Positions 29,592 to 36,833 of a stretch of 36,833 nucleotides of DNA are shown here, one piece after another. The notes beneath the pieces were generated by a model. It had not been told where the DNA came from. It made no database searches and saw nothing but the letters and a program-made list of their open reading frames with translations. The stretch lies in assembly GCA_900317085.1 (NCBI GenBank), contig ONFJ01000008.1:1-36833 (forward strand), read 5' to 3'. Numbering within the stretch: the stretch's first letter is position 1; each line of letters opens with the position of its first letter. The DNA is from an uncultured Eubacteriales bacterium. Lineage in GTDB: Bacteria; Bacillota; Clostridia; Oscillospirales; Acutalibacteraceae. The translations under genes and the position numbers were made by a program.

Positions 29592-31592
29592 TCAGTCCAG
29601 TTTGTCCGGGTGCTCCGGCAGGATGCCGCGGCGATATACGTCCATCAGGCGGGTCAGCATGTCGATGTTCTTCTTCAGCTTCTTGCCGATGTCGGTCTCG
29701 TAGATCTTGATGCGGTGGTCGCTCGGCTGCATGAGCACGGTCTCCGGGATGATGTCCTTGTTGGAGTGGACCGCGTCCTCAAACCCTTCGAAGGGCTCCA
29801 GCGCGGAGATCCGCATGCCGTGGGAGTTGAAGATAAGGCTGTATCCGGCGATGCCGGTGGTCTTCTGGTAAGCCTTTGAGAAGCCGCCGTCGATGAGGAA
29901 GAGTTTGCCTTCACCGCGGATGGGCGTTTCGCCCTTGGTCGTCTTGACCGGCGTGTGGCCGTTGATGATGTGGGAGAACTCGGTGTCGAGGCCGAACTCG
30001 TGGAGGATGATCTTGCAGCCTTCCGCGGTCTGGGTAATCTGATAGTACGGGTCTCTCGCTTCGGTCCAGGTGGACTTGTCGGCGATGAACCGGCGTTCGA
30101 ACGTGGTGATTTTCTCACGGGCGAAGGTGGGTGCCCACTTGCCGCACCACAGGAACCACATGAAGTCCTGACCTCTCTGGCGGTTCGGGTCGTTGTCGGC
30201 GGCGAAGTAGCCGTCGCGGACCTTCTTGTCACAGTAGTCGAGGAGAGCCTTGCCGCTGTACTCCTTGCCTTCATAGTTGAAGACCTTGAAGGTGCCGTCC
30301 GCGTTCATCGGGACGCCGCCGTGGACCAGCAGGTTGCCGTTGTAGCACTTGTACATGGAACCCTTGTCGAGGAGGAAACGGACATGCTTCTGCAGCTTTT
30401 CGGAGCCGCGGAACGCCTTGACCATCTCGTTCATCATGTCCTGCTCTTCGGCAGTCAGGGTGTAGGGGTCTTCGGGGTCGACGGTGGGGAAGTCGCAGTC
30501 CTTCATCGGGTAGACCTTGCCGTCGATCTCGACGGTGCTGTCGTCATAGTTGATGTGCTCGAGGGACGCGCGGTCCATCATGTCGAAGTCCGGGTTGCGT
30601 TTGACGACCTGGCCCATCAGCTTGAAGAGGATCATGGTGATGGCTTTGGACATGCGGGCCGTCAGCAGCAGATCGCGGTTCTTCGTATGTTTCTTTTCCT
30701 CCTTGTCGAGGATGCGGGTGGCGAAGCTCGACAGGTCGGTGAGGGCATAGTACTCGTTCGCGAAGAGAGACAGCGGACGAAGGCTGATGCCGTAACCGAT
30801 CTCGAGGACCGGCAGGTTGTTGTAGAGGATGGAGTTCGACAGGACGGTGGCGATGCAGATGGGGGAGCCCGCCGCGGCGCCGATCCACACGACGTCGTGG
30901 TTACCGAACTGGATGTCGAGGGAGTGGTGCTCCATCAGGGCGTCCATAACGATGTCGGCGCGGGGGCCTCGGTCGAAGATGTCGCCGACCAGGTGGAGGC
31001 GATCGACGATGAGGCGCTTGATGACGCTGCAGACCGCGGCGATGAAGTCCTGTGCCTTGCCGATCTCTATAATGGTATTTAAGATATTATCGTAATATTC
31101 TTTCTTATTGTGAAGGTCGAAGTCGATGTTGATGAGCTCATCGATGACGTACGCGTATTCCGGGGGAAGGGCCTTACGGACTTTGGACCGGGTGTACTTC
31201 GACGTGATGACGTGGGTCAGCTCGATGAGGTGGTGGAGGGTCTCGTGGTAGAAGGCCGTCTCGTCTTCCGCGGTCTCCAGGAGCTCCTTCATCTTTTCTT
31301 CCGGATAGTAGACGATGGTGGCGAGGGTGTCCCGCTCATCGGCCGTCAGGGTATCGGCGAACAGGGCGTCGATCTTTTCCCGGATGGCACCGGAGGCGCT
31401 GTTCATGACGTGGACGAAAGGCTCATACTCGCCGTGGACGTCCGACATGAAATGCTCCGTGGCCTTCGGCAGGTTCAGGATGGCGTTGAGGTTGATGATC
31501 TCGGTGGCGGCGGACTGTTCCGTCGGGTACTCTTTGCCGAGCAGCCGCAGGTATTCGAGTTCCGCCTGGGAATATTCTTTCTTTTTACTCAT
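29592..31592 (-). CDS. fbp: Class III fructose-1,6-bisphosphatase
   Basis: A 666-residue enzyme of the Firmicutes-specific class III family, related to metallophosphoesterases. The ATG at 31592 follows GGGAGAAA on the minus strand. Metal-binding motifs are MSDVHGEYEPF (near residue 50), GDIFDRGPRAD and GNHDVVWIGAA, with further histidines in LVHGGVPMN and IINGHTPVK. It hydrolyses fructose 1,6-bisphosphate to fructose 6-phosphate in gluconeogenesis. The length matches B. subtilis Fbp (about 670). It is monocistronic, with a separate promoter for the gene downstream. Confidence 0.95.
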   Translation of the reverse strand: MSKKKEYSQAELEYLRLLGKEYPTEQSAATEIINLNAILNLPKATEHFMSDVHGEYEPFVHVMNSASGAIREKIDALFADTLTADERDTLATIVYYPEEKMKELLETAEDETAFYHETLHHLIELTHVITSKYTRSKVRKALPPEYAYVIDELINIDFDLHNKKEYYDNILNTIIEIGKAQDFIAAVCSVIKRLIVDRLHLVGDIFDRGPRADIVMDALMEHHSLDIQFGNHDVVWIGAAAGSPICIATVLSNSILYNNLPVLEIGYGISLRPLSLFANEYYALTDLSSFATRILDKEEKKHTKNRDLLLTARMSKAITMILFKLMGQVVKRNPDFDMMDRASLEHINYDDSTVEIDGKVYPMKDCDFPTVDPEDPYTLTAEEQDMMNEMVKAFRGSEKLQKHVRFLLDKGSMYKCYNGNLLVHGGVPMNADGTFKVFNYEGKEYSGKALLDYCDKKVRDGYFAADNDPNRQRGQDFMWFLWCGKWAPTFAREKITTFERRFIADKSTWTEARDPYYQITQTAEGCKIILHEFGLDTEFSHIINGHTPVKTTKGETPIRGEGKLFLIDGGFSKAYQKTTGIAGYSLIFNSHGMRISALEPFEGFEDAVHSNKDIIPETVLMQPSDHRIKIYETDIGKKLKKNIDMLTRLMDVYRRGILPEHPDKLD

Positions 31593-31635
31593 GATTTTCT
31601 CCCTTCCAGGGGTTGATACAGCTTCATTCTTTTTT

Positions 31636-31664
31636 ATTATACATAAATTAGGGAGCGCTAACAA
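31636..31664 (-). promoter_or_regulatory. fbp promoter
   Basis: On the minus strand: TTGTTA (31664-31659), a 17-bp spacer and consensus TATAAT (31641-31636), with transcription expected about 37 bases before the ATG. Confidence 0.8.
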
Positions 31665-31699
31665 CGGAGGAATAATTTTTTCTATTGGCGATTTAGGTG

Positions 31700-31728
31700 T
31701 TGATTTTTTGTAAAGCGCGTGATATTAT
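31700..31728 (+). promoter_or_regulatory. tRNA-Ala promoter
   Basis: TTGATT (31700-31705), a 17-bp spacer and TATTAT (31723-31728) with the extended TGA before it. The mature tRNA begins about 28 bases after the expected start. Confidence 0.7.
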
Positions 31729-31762
31729 ATCAAAGTCGCAGCCACGGCTGGGACGTGCCTAT

Positions 31763-31838
<76 letters not shown>

Positions 31839-31840
31839 TG

Positions 31841-31873
31841 AAACAGATCACAGAATCCTGTGGTCTGTTTTTT
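31841..31873 (+). terminator. tRNA-Ala terminator
   Basis: AAACAGATCACAG (31841-31853) pairs with CTGTGGTCTGTTT (31858-31870), one G-U pair, loop AATC, followed by a T run. It begins two bases after the tRNA CCA end. Confidence 0.9.
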
Positions 31874-31875
31874 CT

Positions 31876-31903
31876 TTGCAATTCTGTTTTTTATTGTTAC
31901 AAT
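31876..31903 (+). promoter_or_regulatory. Acetate kinase promoter
   Basis: TTGCAA (31876-31881), a 16-bp spacer and TACAAT (31898-31903) with the extended TGT before it; the start codon is 46 bases after the -10 box. Confidence 0.75.
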
Positions 31904-31949
31904 AGGGTGAGCAAATCGCGAACCAATAAAAAAACTATGGAGAACAACT

Positions 31950-33152
31950 ATGAAGATCTTAGTCATCAACTGCGGGAGCTCCTCCCTCAAATATCAGCTC
32001 ATCGACATGGAGAACGAGCAGGTCATCGCCAAGGGCCTCTGTGAACGTATCGGCATCGCCGGCAGCCACATCGAAGGCAAGACCTTCGACGGCCGTGAAT
32101 ATGCGGCGGACCCGGACCTTCCGGACCACACCACCGCGTTCAGCTATGTCAAGGACGCGCTCCTCGAAGGCGAGTGCAAAGTCATCGACTCCCTCGATGA
32201 GATCACTGCCATCGGCCACCGGGTCGTTCAGGGCGGCGCTGTCTACAACCAGAGCGTCATGGTCACGCCGGAAGTCATCAAAGAGATCGACAAGCTTTCC
32301 GCGCTGGCCCCGCTGCACAACCCGGCTCACATCCAGGGCATCAACGCCTGCACCGAAGTCTTCGGCAACCTGAAACCCCAGGTCGTCGTCTTCGACAACG
32401 CCTTCCACAGCACCATGCCGAAGTATGCCTACAGCTTCGCCATTCCGCAGGACCTTGCGGAAAAACACCAGTGCCGCAAGTACGGTGCCCACGGTACGTC
32501 CCACAAGTACCTCGTCGAGCGTTACGCCGAGATGAAAGGCATCGACCTCGAAGGCACGAAGATCATCACCTGCCACCTCGGCAACGGCTCTTCCATCACC
32601 GCGGTCAAGGACGGCAAGTGCATCGACACATCTATGGGCATCACGCCCCTCGACGGTCTCATCATGGGAACCCGTTCCGGCTGCATCGACGCGTCCGCGG
32701 TGACTTACCTGCAGCAGCATGAGGGCTGGACCCCGGAAGAGACGTCCGAGTTCCTCAACAAAAAGTGCGGTCTCCTCGGTGTCTCCGGCTTCTCGAGCGA
32801 TATGCGTGACAACATCGACGCCAGAGACAAGGGCGATCAGAACGCGAAGCTCGCCACCGACATGCTGTTCTATCAGATCCGCAAGTTCATCGGCTCCTAT
32901 GTGGCCGCGCTGAACGGGGTCGACGCCATCATCTTCGCGGGCGGCATCGGCGAGAACTCCATCCCGACGAGAGAAGCGGTCGTCAGCGAACTCGGCTGGC
33001 TCGGCATCAAGCTCGACAAGGAAGCGAACGACTGCCGCGGCAAGGAGATCAAAATCTCGACGGACGACTCCGCCGTCGAAGTCTGGGTCATCCCGACCAA
33101 CGAGGAACTGGCCATCGCAAGAGACACGAAACGTCTCGTCGAAGCGCAGTAA
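31950..33152 (+). CDS. ackA: Acetate kinase
   Basis: A 400-residue ASKHA kinase converting acetyl phosphate and ADP to acetate and ATP. The N-terminal motif is LVINCGSSSLKYQL with conserved Asn7. Next come GHRVVQGGAVY with the phosphate-binding Arg, HGTSHKYL and HLGNGSSITAV. MGTRSGCIDASAV and FAGGIGENS near the C-terminus complete the nucleotide site. Length is standard (about 400). It provides ATP in acetate fermentation together with phosphotransacetylase, whose gene is not in this window. It has its own promoter and terminator. Confidence 0.97.
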   Translation: MKILVINCGSSSLKYQLIDMENEQVIAKGLCERIGIAGSHIEGKTFDGREYAADPDLPDHTTAFSYVKDALLEGECKVIDSLDEITAIGHRVVQGGAVYNQSVMVTPEVIKEIDKLSALAPLHNPAHIQGINACTEVFGNLKPQVVVFDNAFHSTMPKYAYSFAIPQDLAEKHQCRKYGAHGTSHKYLVERYAEMKGIDLEGTKIITCHLGNGSSITAVKDGKCIDTSMGITPLDGLIMGTRSGCIDASAVTYLQQHEGWTPEETSEFLNKKCGLLGVSGFSSDMRDNIDARDKGDQNAKLATDMLFYQIRKFIGSYVAALNGVDAIIFAGGIGENSIPTREAVVSELGWLGIKLDKEANDCRGKEIKISTDDSAVEVWVIPTNEELAIARDTKRLVEAQ

Positions 33153-33179
33153 CTGCAACAAAAACATCGAACCACGAAG

Positions 33180-33204
33180 CGCCCGGCTGTCCGCCGGGCG
33201 TTTT
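33180..33204 (+). terminator. ackA terminator
   Basis: CGCCCGGC (33180-33187) pairs with GCCGGGCG (33193-33200) around TGTCC, followed by TTTT. Confidence 0.9.
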
Positions 33205-33249
33205 CTGCTGACAGTTTTGCCGAACCGTCGACAGGGCCAAAAAATGGTC

Positions 33250-33278
33250 TTGCGTACATCGCCAAAAAAGGCGATAAT
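33250..33278 (+). promoter_or_regulatory. Lipase promoter with an inverted repeat in the spacer
   Basis: TTGCGT (33250-33255), a 17-bp spacer and GATAAT (33273-33278). The spacer holds ATCGCC (33258-33263), AAAAAA and GGCGAT (33270-33275), a perfect 6-6-6 inverted repeat that may be an operator. Confidence 0.6.
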
Positions 33279-33332
33279 AGAGCAAAGTTATTCGAACATA
33301 GCATTTGTTTGGAAAGGAATCTTTTACGACTT

Positions 33333-34457
33333 ATGGCTAACAATTACCCGTTCGTACTCATCCACGGCTACAACAACATGACCGACACCTTCGGCCCCGC
33401 CAGAGAAATCCTGACGGAGGCCGGCTACGAGTGTTACTCGCCTCACATCGGTCCGTTCACGGGCCTGTGGGACCGTGCCTGCGAGCTCTACGCCATGCTG
33501 AAGGGCGGCACGGTCGACTATGGCATCGCCCATTCGGAGCGCTGCGGTCATCCCCGGTACGGCAAGACCTTCGAGGGCATGTTCAAGAACTGGGGCGAAC
33601 TCGATGAGAACGGGGAGAAGGTCAAGGCCCACTTCGTCGGACACAGCTTCGGCGGCGCCACCATCCGGTTCCTTCTGCACCTGCTCATCGAAGGCGATGA
33701 ACGGGAGAAAGCCGTTACTCCCGCCGACGAGCTCCACCCGCTGTTCCAGGGCGGCCACGACGACTGGATCGAGACCGTTTTCACCGTCGCGGCACCCCAC
33801 AACGGCACGACTGTTCTGACCATGGCCGGCGGCTTCATCTATACCTCCTACTTCATGGAGTTCTCCAAAGCAAACATCAACAGCGGTACGACGAAAAACG
33901 ACGCGGACAAATACGACCTCGACCGCTTCGGTTTCACCAGCGACAAGCTGCGTCTCCGTTACGCACCGGAGAAGATCCGCGGTTATCTCAAGAAGAAAGA
34001 AGACAACTGTTTCTATGAGCTGACGCCTTCGGGCGCGGACCGCTTCACCGGCGACTTCCAGCCCTATAAGAACGTCTACTACTTCTCGGTCGCCGCCGTC
34101 GGCACCCAGCCCATCCTCGGCGGGGAAGCCCAGTGGCCCACCGATGTCCTGGTCGAGAGCCACCGCTCCTCGTCCATCATCATGGGCAGCATGCATTCGA
34201 AGTACTATGGCCCCGAATGGCGTCCCAATGACGGCCGGGTCCCGCTGGCCTCCGCACTCCACCCGAAGAACGAACCCTGGCAGGACTTCCCGGACGGTTA
34301 TGACTACCGCGGACCGGTCGACAAGGGCATCTGGAACGTCTTCCCGGTGGAAGAACCGAAAGACCACAACTTCTACATCGGCGAAGAGGTCGACCCTGAA
34401 GTGTACAAGGAGTACATCCTGAAACTCGGCAACTTCATCGCCGCCCTTGATAAGTAA
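33333..34457 (+). CDS. Lipase (alpha/beta hydrolase, staphylococcal/Geobacillus lipase-like) without a signal peptide
   Basis: A 374-residue hydrolase. NNYPFVLIHGYNN at the start matches the beginning of mature family I.5/I.6 lipases and carries the oxyanion-hole region. The nucleophile is Ser105 in GHSFGG, the acid is probably the Asp in PNDGRVP, and the catalytic His that in KDHNFYIG near the end. GEAQWPTD-type and GPEWRPNDG segments also fit that family. These lipases are normally secreted after a long signal and propeptide; here the ATG at 33333 is within three residues of the mature-enzyme start, and no upstream in-frame signal peptide exists. The Shine-Dalgarno GGAAAGGAA lies 13 bases upstream, a little far. 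Confidence 0.87.
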   Translation: MANNYPFVLIHGYNNMTDTFGPAREILTEAGYECYSPHIGPFTGLWDRACELYAMLKGGTVDYGIAHSERCGHPRYGKTFEGMFKNWGELDENGEKVKAHFVGHSFGGATIRFLLHLLIEGDEREKAVTPADELHPLFQGGHDDWIETVFTVAAPHNGTTVLTMAGGFIYTSYFMEFSKANINSGTTKNDADKYDLDRFGFTSDKLRLRYAPEKIRGYLKKKEDNCFYELTPSGADRFTGDFQPYKNVYYFSVAAVGTQPILGGEAQWPTDVLVESHRSSSIIMGSMHSKYYGPEWRPNDGRVPLASALHPKNEPWQDFPDGYDYRGPVDKGIWNVFPVEEPKDHNFYIGEEVDPEVYKEYILKLGNFIAALDK

Positions 34458-34461
34458 AATC

Positions 34462-34491
34462 AAAGAGCCTGGCTTATGCCAGGCTCTTTTT
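34462..34491. terminator. Bidirectional terminator between lipase and GntR genes
   Basis: AAAGAGCCTGGC (34462-34473) pairs perfectly with GCCAGGCTCTTT (34478-34489) around TTAT, followed by T residues. The stop codon of the convergent GntR gene (34490-34492) touches it. Confidence 0.92.
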
Positions 34492-35197
34492 ATGTGTCGT
34501 AGATCTCGAGGTCGCCTTCGATGGATTTGTCCATATAGTCGATGACGCAGGCGCGGGCGCTGACGACGTCCCGGGCGGCGATGTAGTCGAAGAGCTGCCG
34601 GTTGTTTTCCACCATTTCGCTGATGCCGTACTTCTTGCAGTACCGCTCCCAGAGCGTGATGACCGGAGCCTTGAAGGACTGGATGCCGAGGGGCACGATG
34701 ATGTCCCCGCTGCGGTAGGCGAGCTCGTGCCAGAATTCGAAGGCGATGAGCGCCGCTTCCTTCGGAGTCGTGGCGGCGGACATGTCGCCGAGGAGCTTGC
34801 CGAGCACGTCGAGGTCCTCTTCGGTGGCGGTGTCGCAGATGCGGTCGACGACCATGAGTTCCGCGAACTTGCGGATCTCGAGGATGGAGCGGACGGACTC
34901 CTTCGTGAAGGCGATGCCCTTGTACTCCATGAGGGCGGTCAGCGTGTTGATGTTGCCGGTGTAGATGTAGTCGGCGACGACGGCACCCTTGCGGGGTTTG
35001 ATCTCGATGAAGCCCCGGTTCTGGAGCTCGTTGAGGCCGCTGTTGACGACCGAACGGGAGATGTTCATCTGCTCCGCGAATTCGCGTTCGGTGGGGAGGA
35101 CCTCACCGATTTTGAGCTCGCCGGAGATGATGGCATCCTGGATGGTCTTGACGAAAAGATCCCGAAGGGAAGGGGCCGTCAGTTGTTCAAGTTTCAT
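34490..35197 (-). CDS. GntR-family transcriptional regulator, FadR/FCD subfamily
   Basis: A 235-residue regulator. The winged helix-turn-helix (about 10-75) contains AIISGELKIGEVLPTEREFAEQ, then MNISRSVVNSGLNELQNRGF and IEIKPRKGAVV. The C-terminal FCD ligand domain (about 95-225) has EIRKFAELMVVDR and FEFWHELAYRSGD, with the Asp/His pattern that often binds a metal and a carboxylate. Such proteins usually repress a neighbouring catabolic or redox gene and are released by an organic acid. It is divergent from the oxidoreductase at 35445, and a TGGT/ACCA operator lies at its own transcription start. Confidence 0.92.
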   Translation of the reverse strand: MKLEQLTAPSLRDLFVKTIQDAIISGELKIGEVLPTEREFAEQMNISRSVVNSGLNELQNRGFIEIKPRKGAVVADYIYTGNINTLTALMEYKGIAFTKESVRSILEIRKFAELMVVDRICDTATEEDLDVLGKLLGDMSAATTPKEAALIAFEFWHELAYRSGDIIVPLGIQSFKAPVITLWERYCKKYGISEMVENNRQLFDYIAARDVVSARACVIDYMDKSIEGDLEIYDT

Positions 35198-35231
35198 AAG
35201 AATCGTTGCTCTTTTCTAACAAAATGATGTC

Positions 35232-35265
35232 TGGTCTGTTTTGGCTCTGGTTGTACCACAGACCA
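35232..35265. promoter_or_regulatory. Nested GntR/FadR-type operator
   Basis: TGGT-TGT-ACCA (35248-35258) is flanked by a second inverted repeat TGGTCTG (35232-35238) and CAGACCA (35259-35265). FadR-type GntR proteins commonly bind TGGTnnnACCA. The site covers the expected start of the regulator's own transcript (about 35266), so autorepression is likely. Confidence 0.7.
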
Positions 35266-35272
35266 CATGGGA

Positions 35273-35301
35273 ATTATACTATACATTATGCCATGGCACA
35301 A
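35273..35301 (-). promoter_or_regulatory. Promoter of the GntR regulator
   Basis: On the minus strand: TTGTGC (35301-35296), a 17-bp spacer and consensus TATAAT (35278-35273). Confidence 0.7.
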
Positions 35302-35353
35302 TATCTAGTTTTTGTGACATCCGATAAACCTCGGTTAGCACAAGGTAACTTTG

Positions 35354-35382
35354 TTGAAAGTTTGACAATGTCACACTAAAAT
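35354..35382 (+). promoter_or_regulatory. Promoter of the Fe-S/FAD oxidoreductase
   Basis: TTGAAA (35354-35359), 17 bp, then TAAAAT (35377-35382). The spacer contains the palindrome TGACA-A-TGTCA (35363-35373), a possible operator for a second regulator. The ribosome-binding site GGGAGGGA is at 35433-35440. Confidence 0.75.
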
Positions 35383-35444
35383 TAAACTGTGAATTTCTAT
35401 TCATAGGTATCAATTATCTTGTATTAAGTTTTGGGAGGGAAATT

Positions 35445-36833
35445 ATGCCTAACATTCCGAAGAAAAAGGAACAGAGAAAGTACGACGCTGCCCAGATGCT
35501 CGGCGGCCGTATGGGAACTTATGGTTCCGACCATCCGGATCAGAGCATTCTGGACTGGACCAACATGATCACCCATGTCCGCCGTAAGGCCAAGGCTCAT
35601 GACTATGACACCATCGGCCTCGAAGCGGTCGCCACCGCAGAGATGGGTGATATCGCTCTGAAGATGGAATTCCGCAAACCGAAGACCCTCGACGAGATCG
35701 CGGCTCTCATGGGTTGCAAGACCGACATGGACAAGCTCCATCTCGAGGACGTCCTCGAAGAGATGTGCTATCTCGGTGTCTGCGAATTCGACAGAGAGAA
35801 CCCCGAGAAGGTCAAGAAGTACTCCATCAAGTCCTTCGTTCCCGGCATCGCGGAAATGCTGAACGAACACGCCGAGTGGTACGAAGAGTATCCGCAGCTG
35901 GCGGAGCACTTCGAACTCATGACCTATCAGCCGTTCGACGGCGCCATGATGGGTGTCGGCGCGATGGGTCTCACTCAGATGATCCCCGAAGGCGGCGCCG
36001 GCGTCGGTATGCACGTCATCCCCGTTGAAAAGGCCATCGAGTCCGAGAACACTTCCATCGACATCGAGCACATTTCTCACTGGCTCGACAAATATGACGG
36101 CAAATATGCCGTTTCTCCCTGCTCCTGCCGTCAGGAGCGTCACGAGCGCGGCGTCGGCTGCGCCGATGACCCGAACCACTGGTGTATCGCCGTTGGTGAT
36201 ATGGCGGACTACATGGTCCAGTCCAAAAAGCCCGGCCACTACATCGACAGAGACGAAGTCATGCGCATCCTGAAGGTCGCCGAAGACAACGGTTTCGTCC
36301 ATCAGACGACCAACATCGACGGCTCCGACAAGATCTTCGCGCTTTGCAACTGCGACGTCAAGATCTGTAACGCACTTCGTACCTCCATGCTGTTCAACAC
36401 TCCGAACCTTTCCGCTTCCGCTTATACTGCGAAAGTCAACCCGCAGAACTGTGTCGCCTGCGGCCGCTGCGTCGAGTTCTGCCCGGCCGGTGCTGTCAAG
36501 CTTGGCCAGAAGCTGAAGTGCAAAGACGGTTCCGAGATGACCTATGAATTCCGTGACGATCCCGCCGATCACATCTGGCTCAAGGATCGCTGGTCCCCGA
36601 ACTACAGAGACGACAACCGTGAAGAGACCTATGAGTCCGGTACCGCTCCCTGTAAGTCCGCCTGCCCGGCTCACATCGCCATCCAGGGTTACCTGCAGAT
36701 GGCCAAGGAAGGCCGCTATGACGAGGCTCTCGAGCTCATCAAGAGAGAGAACCCGTTCCCGGCAGTCTGCGGTCGTGTCTGTAACCGCAAGTGCGAAGAA
36801 GCCTGTACCCGCGGCACCATCGACGAAGCCGTC
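35445..36833 (+). CDS. Large Fe-S / FAD-dependent oxidoreductase, N-terminal part (runs off the window)
   Basis: 463 codons are visible with no stop. Residues 1-330 form an N-terminal region with a helix-turn-helix-like stretch (KTLDEIAALMGC) and a cysteine motif PCSCRQERHERGVGC (Cys226, Cys228, then later Cys residues) that may bind a cluster. A ferredoxin motif CVACGRCVEFCPAG follows (Cys336, 339, 342, 346). From residue 403 the sequence CKSACPAHIAIQGYL, then PFPAVCGRVCNRKCEEAC, is the Fe-S domain that precedes the FAD/NAD(P) domains of GltD-type enzymes, so a flavin domain is expected beyond the edge. Likely electron donors and acceptors are unknown. It is divergent from the GntR regulator. 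Confidence 0.85.
   Translation, partial: MPNIPKKKEQRKYDAAQMLGGRMGTYGSDHPDQSILDWTNMITHVRRKAKAHDYDTIGLEAVATAEMGDIALKMEFRKPKTLDEIAALMGCKTDMDKLHLEDVLEEMCYLGVCEFDRENPEKVKKYSIKSFVPGIAEMLNEHAEWYEEYPQLAEHFELMTYQPFDGAMMGVGAMGLTQMIPEGGAGVGMHVIPVEKAIESENTSIDIEHISHWLDKYDGKYAVSPCSCRQERHERGVGCADDPNHWCIAVGDMADYMVQSKKPGHYIDRDEVMRILKVAEDNGFVHQTTNIDGSDKIFALCNCDVKICNALRTSMLFNTPNLSASAYTAKVNPQNCVACGRCVEFCPAGAVKLGQKLKCKDGSEMTYEFRDDPADHIWLKDRWSPNYRDDNREETYESGTAPCKSACPAHIAIQGYLQMAKEGRYDEALELIKRENPFPAVCGRVCNRKCEEACTRGTIDEAV

Noticed and set aside
35289..35298. TGCCATGGCA palindrome in the GntR-oxidoreductase gap
   Set aside because: A 10-bp palindrome of this kind is easily found by chance, and it does not share the TGGT/ACCA pattern of the nearby operator.

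Overview
The window is a high-GC, tightly packed bacterial chromosome segment. It most resembles an anaerobic member of the Clostridia (Firmicutes). The grounds are the gene order nusB / TsaD-like / xseA / xseB / ispA / dxs / tlyA / nadK / argR / recN, a class III fructose-bisphosphatase, a reverse rubrerythrin with N-terminal rubredoxin, Asp23, YfhO, and clear sigma-A type promoters and U-tailed terminators. No species can be assigned from the sequence alone.

Layout. (1) 1-513 is the C-terminal end of an MmeI-like restriction-modification enzyme, much more AT-rich than the rest. (2) 577-2936 is a tight three-gene set: histidine phosphatase, GNAT acetyltransferase and a glutathionylspermidine-synthase-like ATP-grasp ligase whose 3' end looks frameshifted. 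(3) 3075-4319 is an unrecognised protein with a possible helix-turn-helix start, preceded by GACC repeats and a hairpin. (4) 4429-5577 is a secreted thermolysin-family (M4) protease without the usual long propeptide. (5) On the minus strand, a YfhO membrane protein and a small flavodoxin (8877-5654). (6) From back-to-back promoters at 8916-8979, a long plus-strand housekeeping run: asp23, nusB, TsaD-like, xseA, xseB, ispA, dxs, tlyA, nadK, argR, recN, then tyrS. (7) 20476-26191 is an arginine operon argC-lysA-argJ-argB-argD with two ARG-box-like operators at its promoter and a strongly foldable RNA between argC and lysA. (8) 26329-26877 is reverse rubrerythrin. (9) Minus strand: an acyl-CoA-ligase-like enzyme, a small zinc-ribbon protein and class III fbp. 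(10) tRNA-Ala(GGC), acetate kinase, and a lipase without a signal peptide. (11) A FadR-type GntR repressor divergent from a large Fe-S/FAD oxidoreductase that runs off the right edge.

How the parts fit. The ArgR made at 16881 is the likely regulator of the arg operon 3.6 kb downstream. NusB, XseAB and RecN serve RNA and DNA metabolism; Dxs and IspA sit in the MEP/isoprenoid pathway; Fbp and AckA belong to central and fermentative carbon metabolism; rubrerythrin and flavodoxin suit an anaerobe. The least explained items are the argC-lysA intercistronic RNA, the nested TGGT/ACCA operator between the GntR gene and the oxidoreductase, the 13-bp tandem repeats near 29100, and the orphan protein at 3075. 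All assignments come from reading motifs; no database search was possible.
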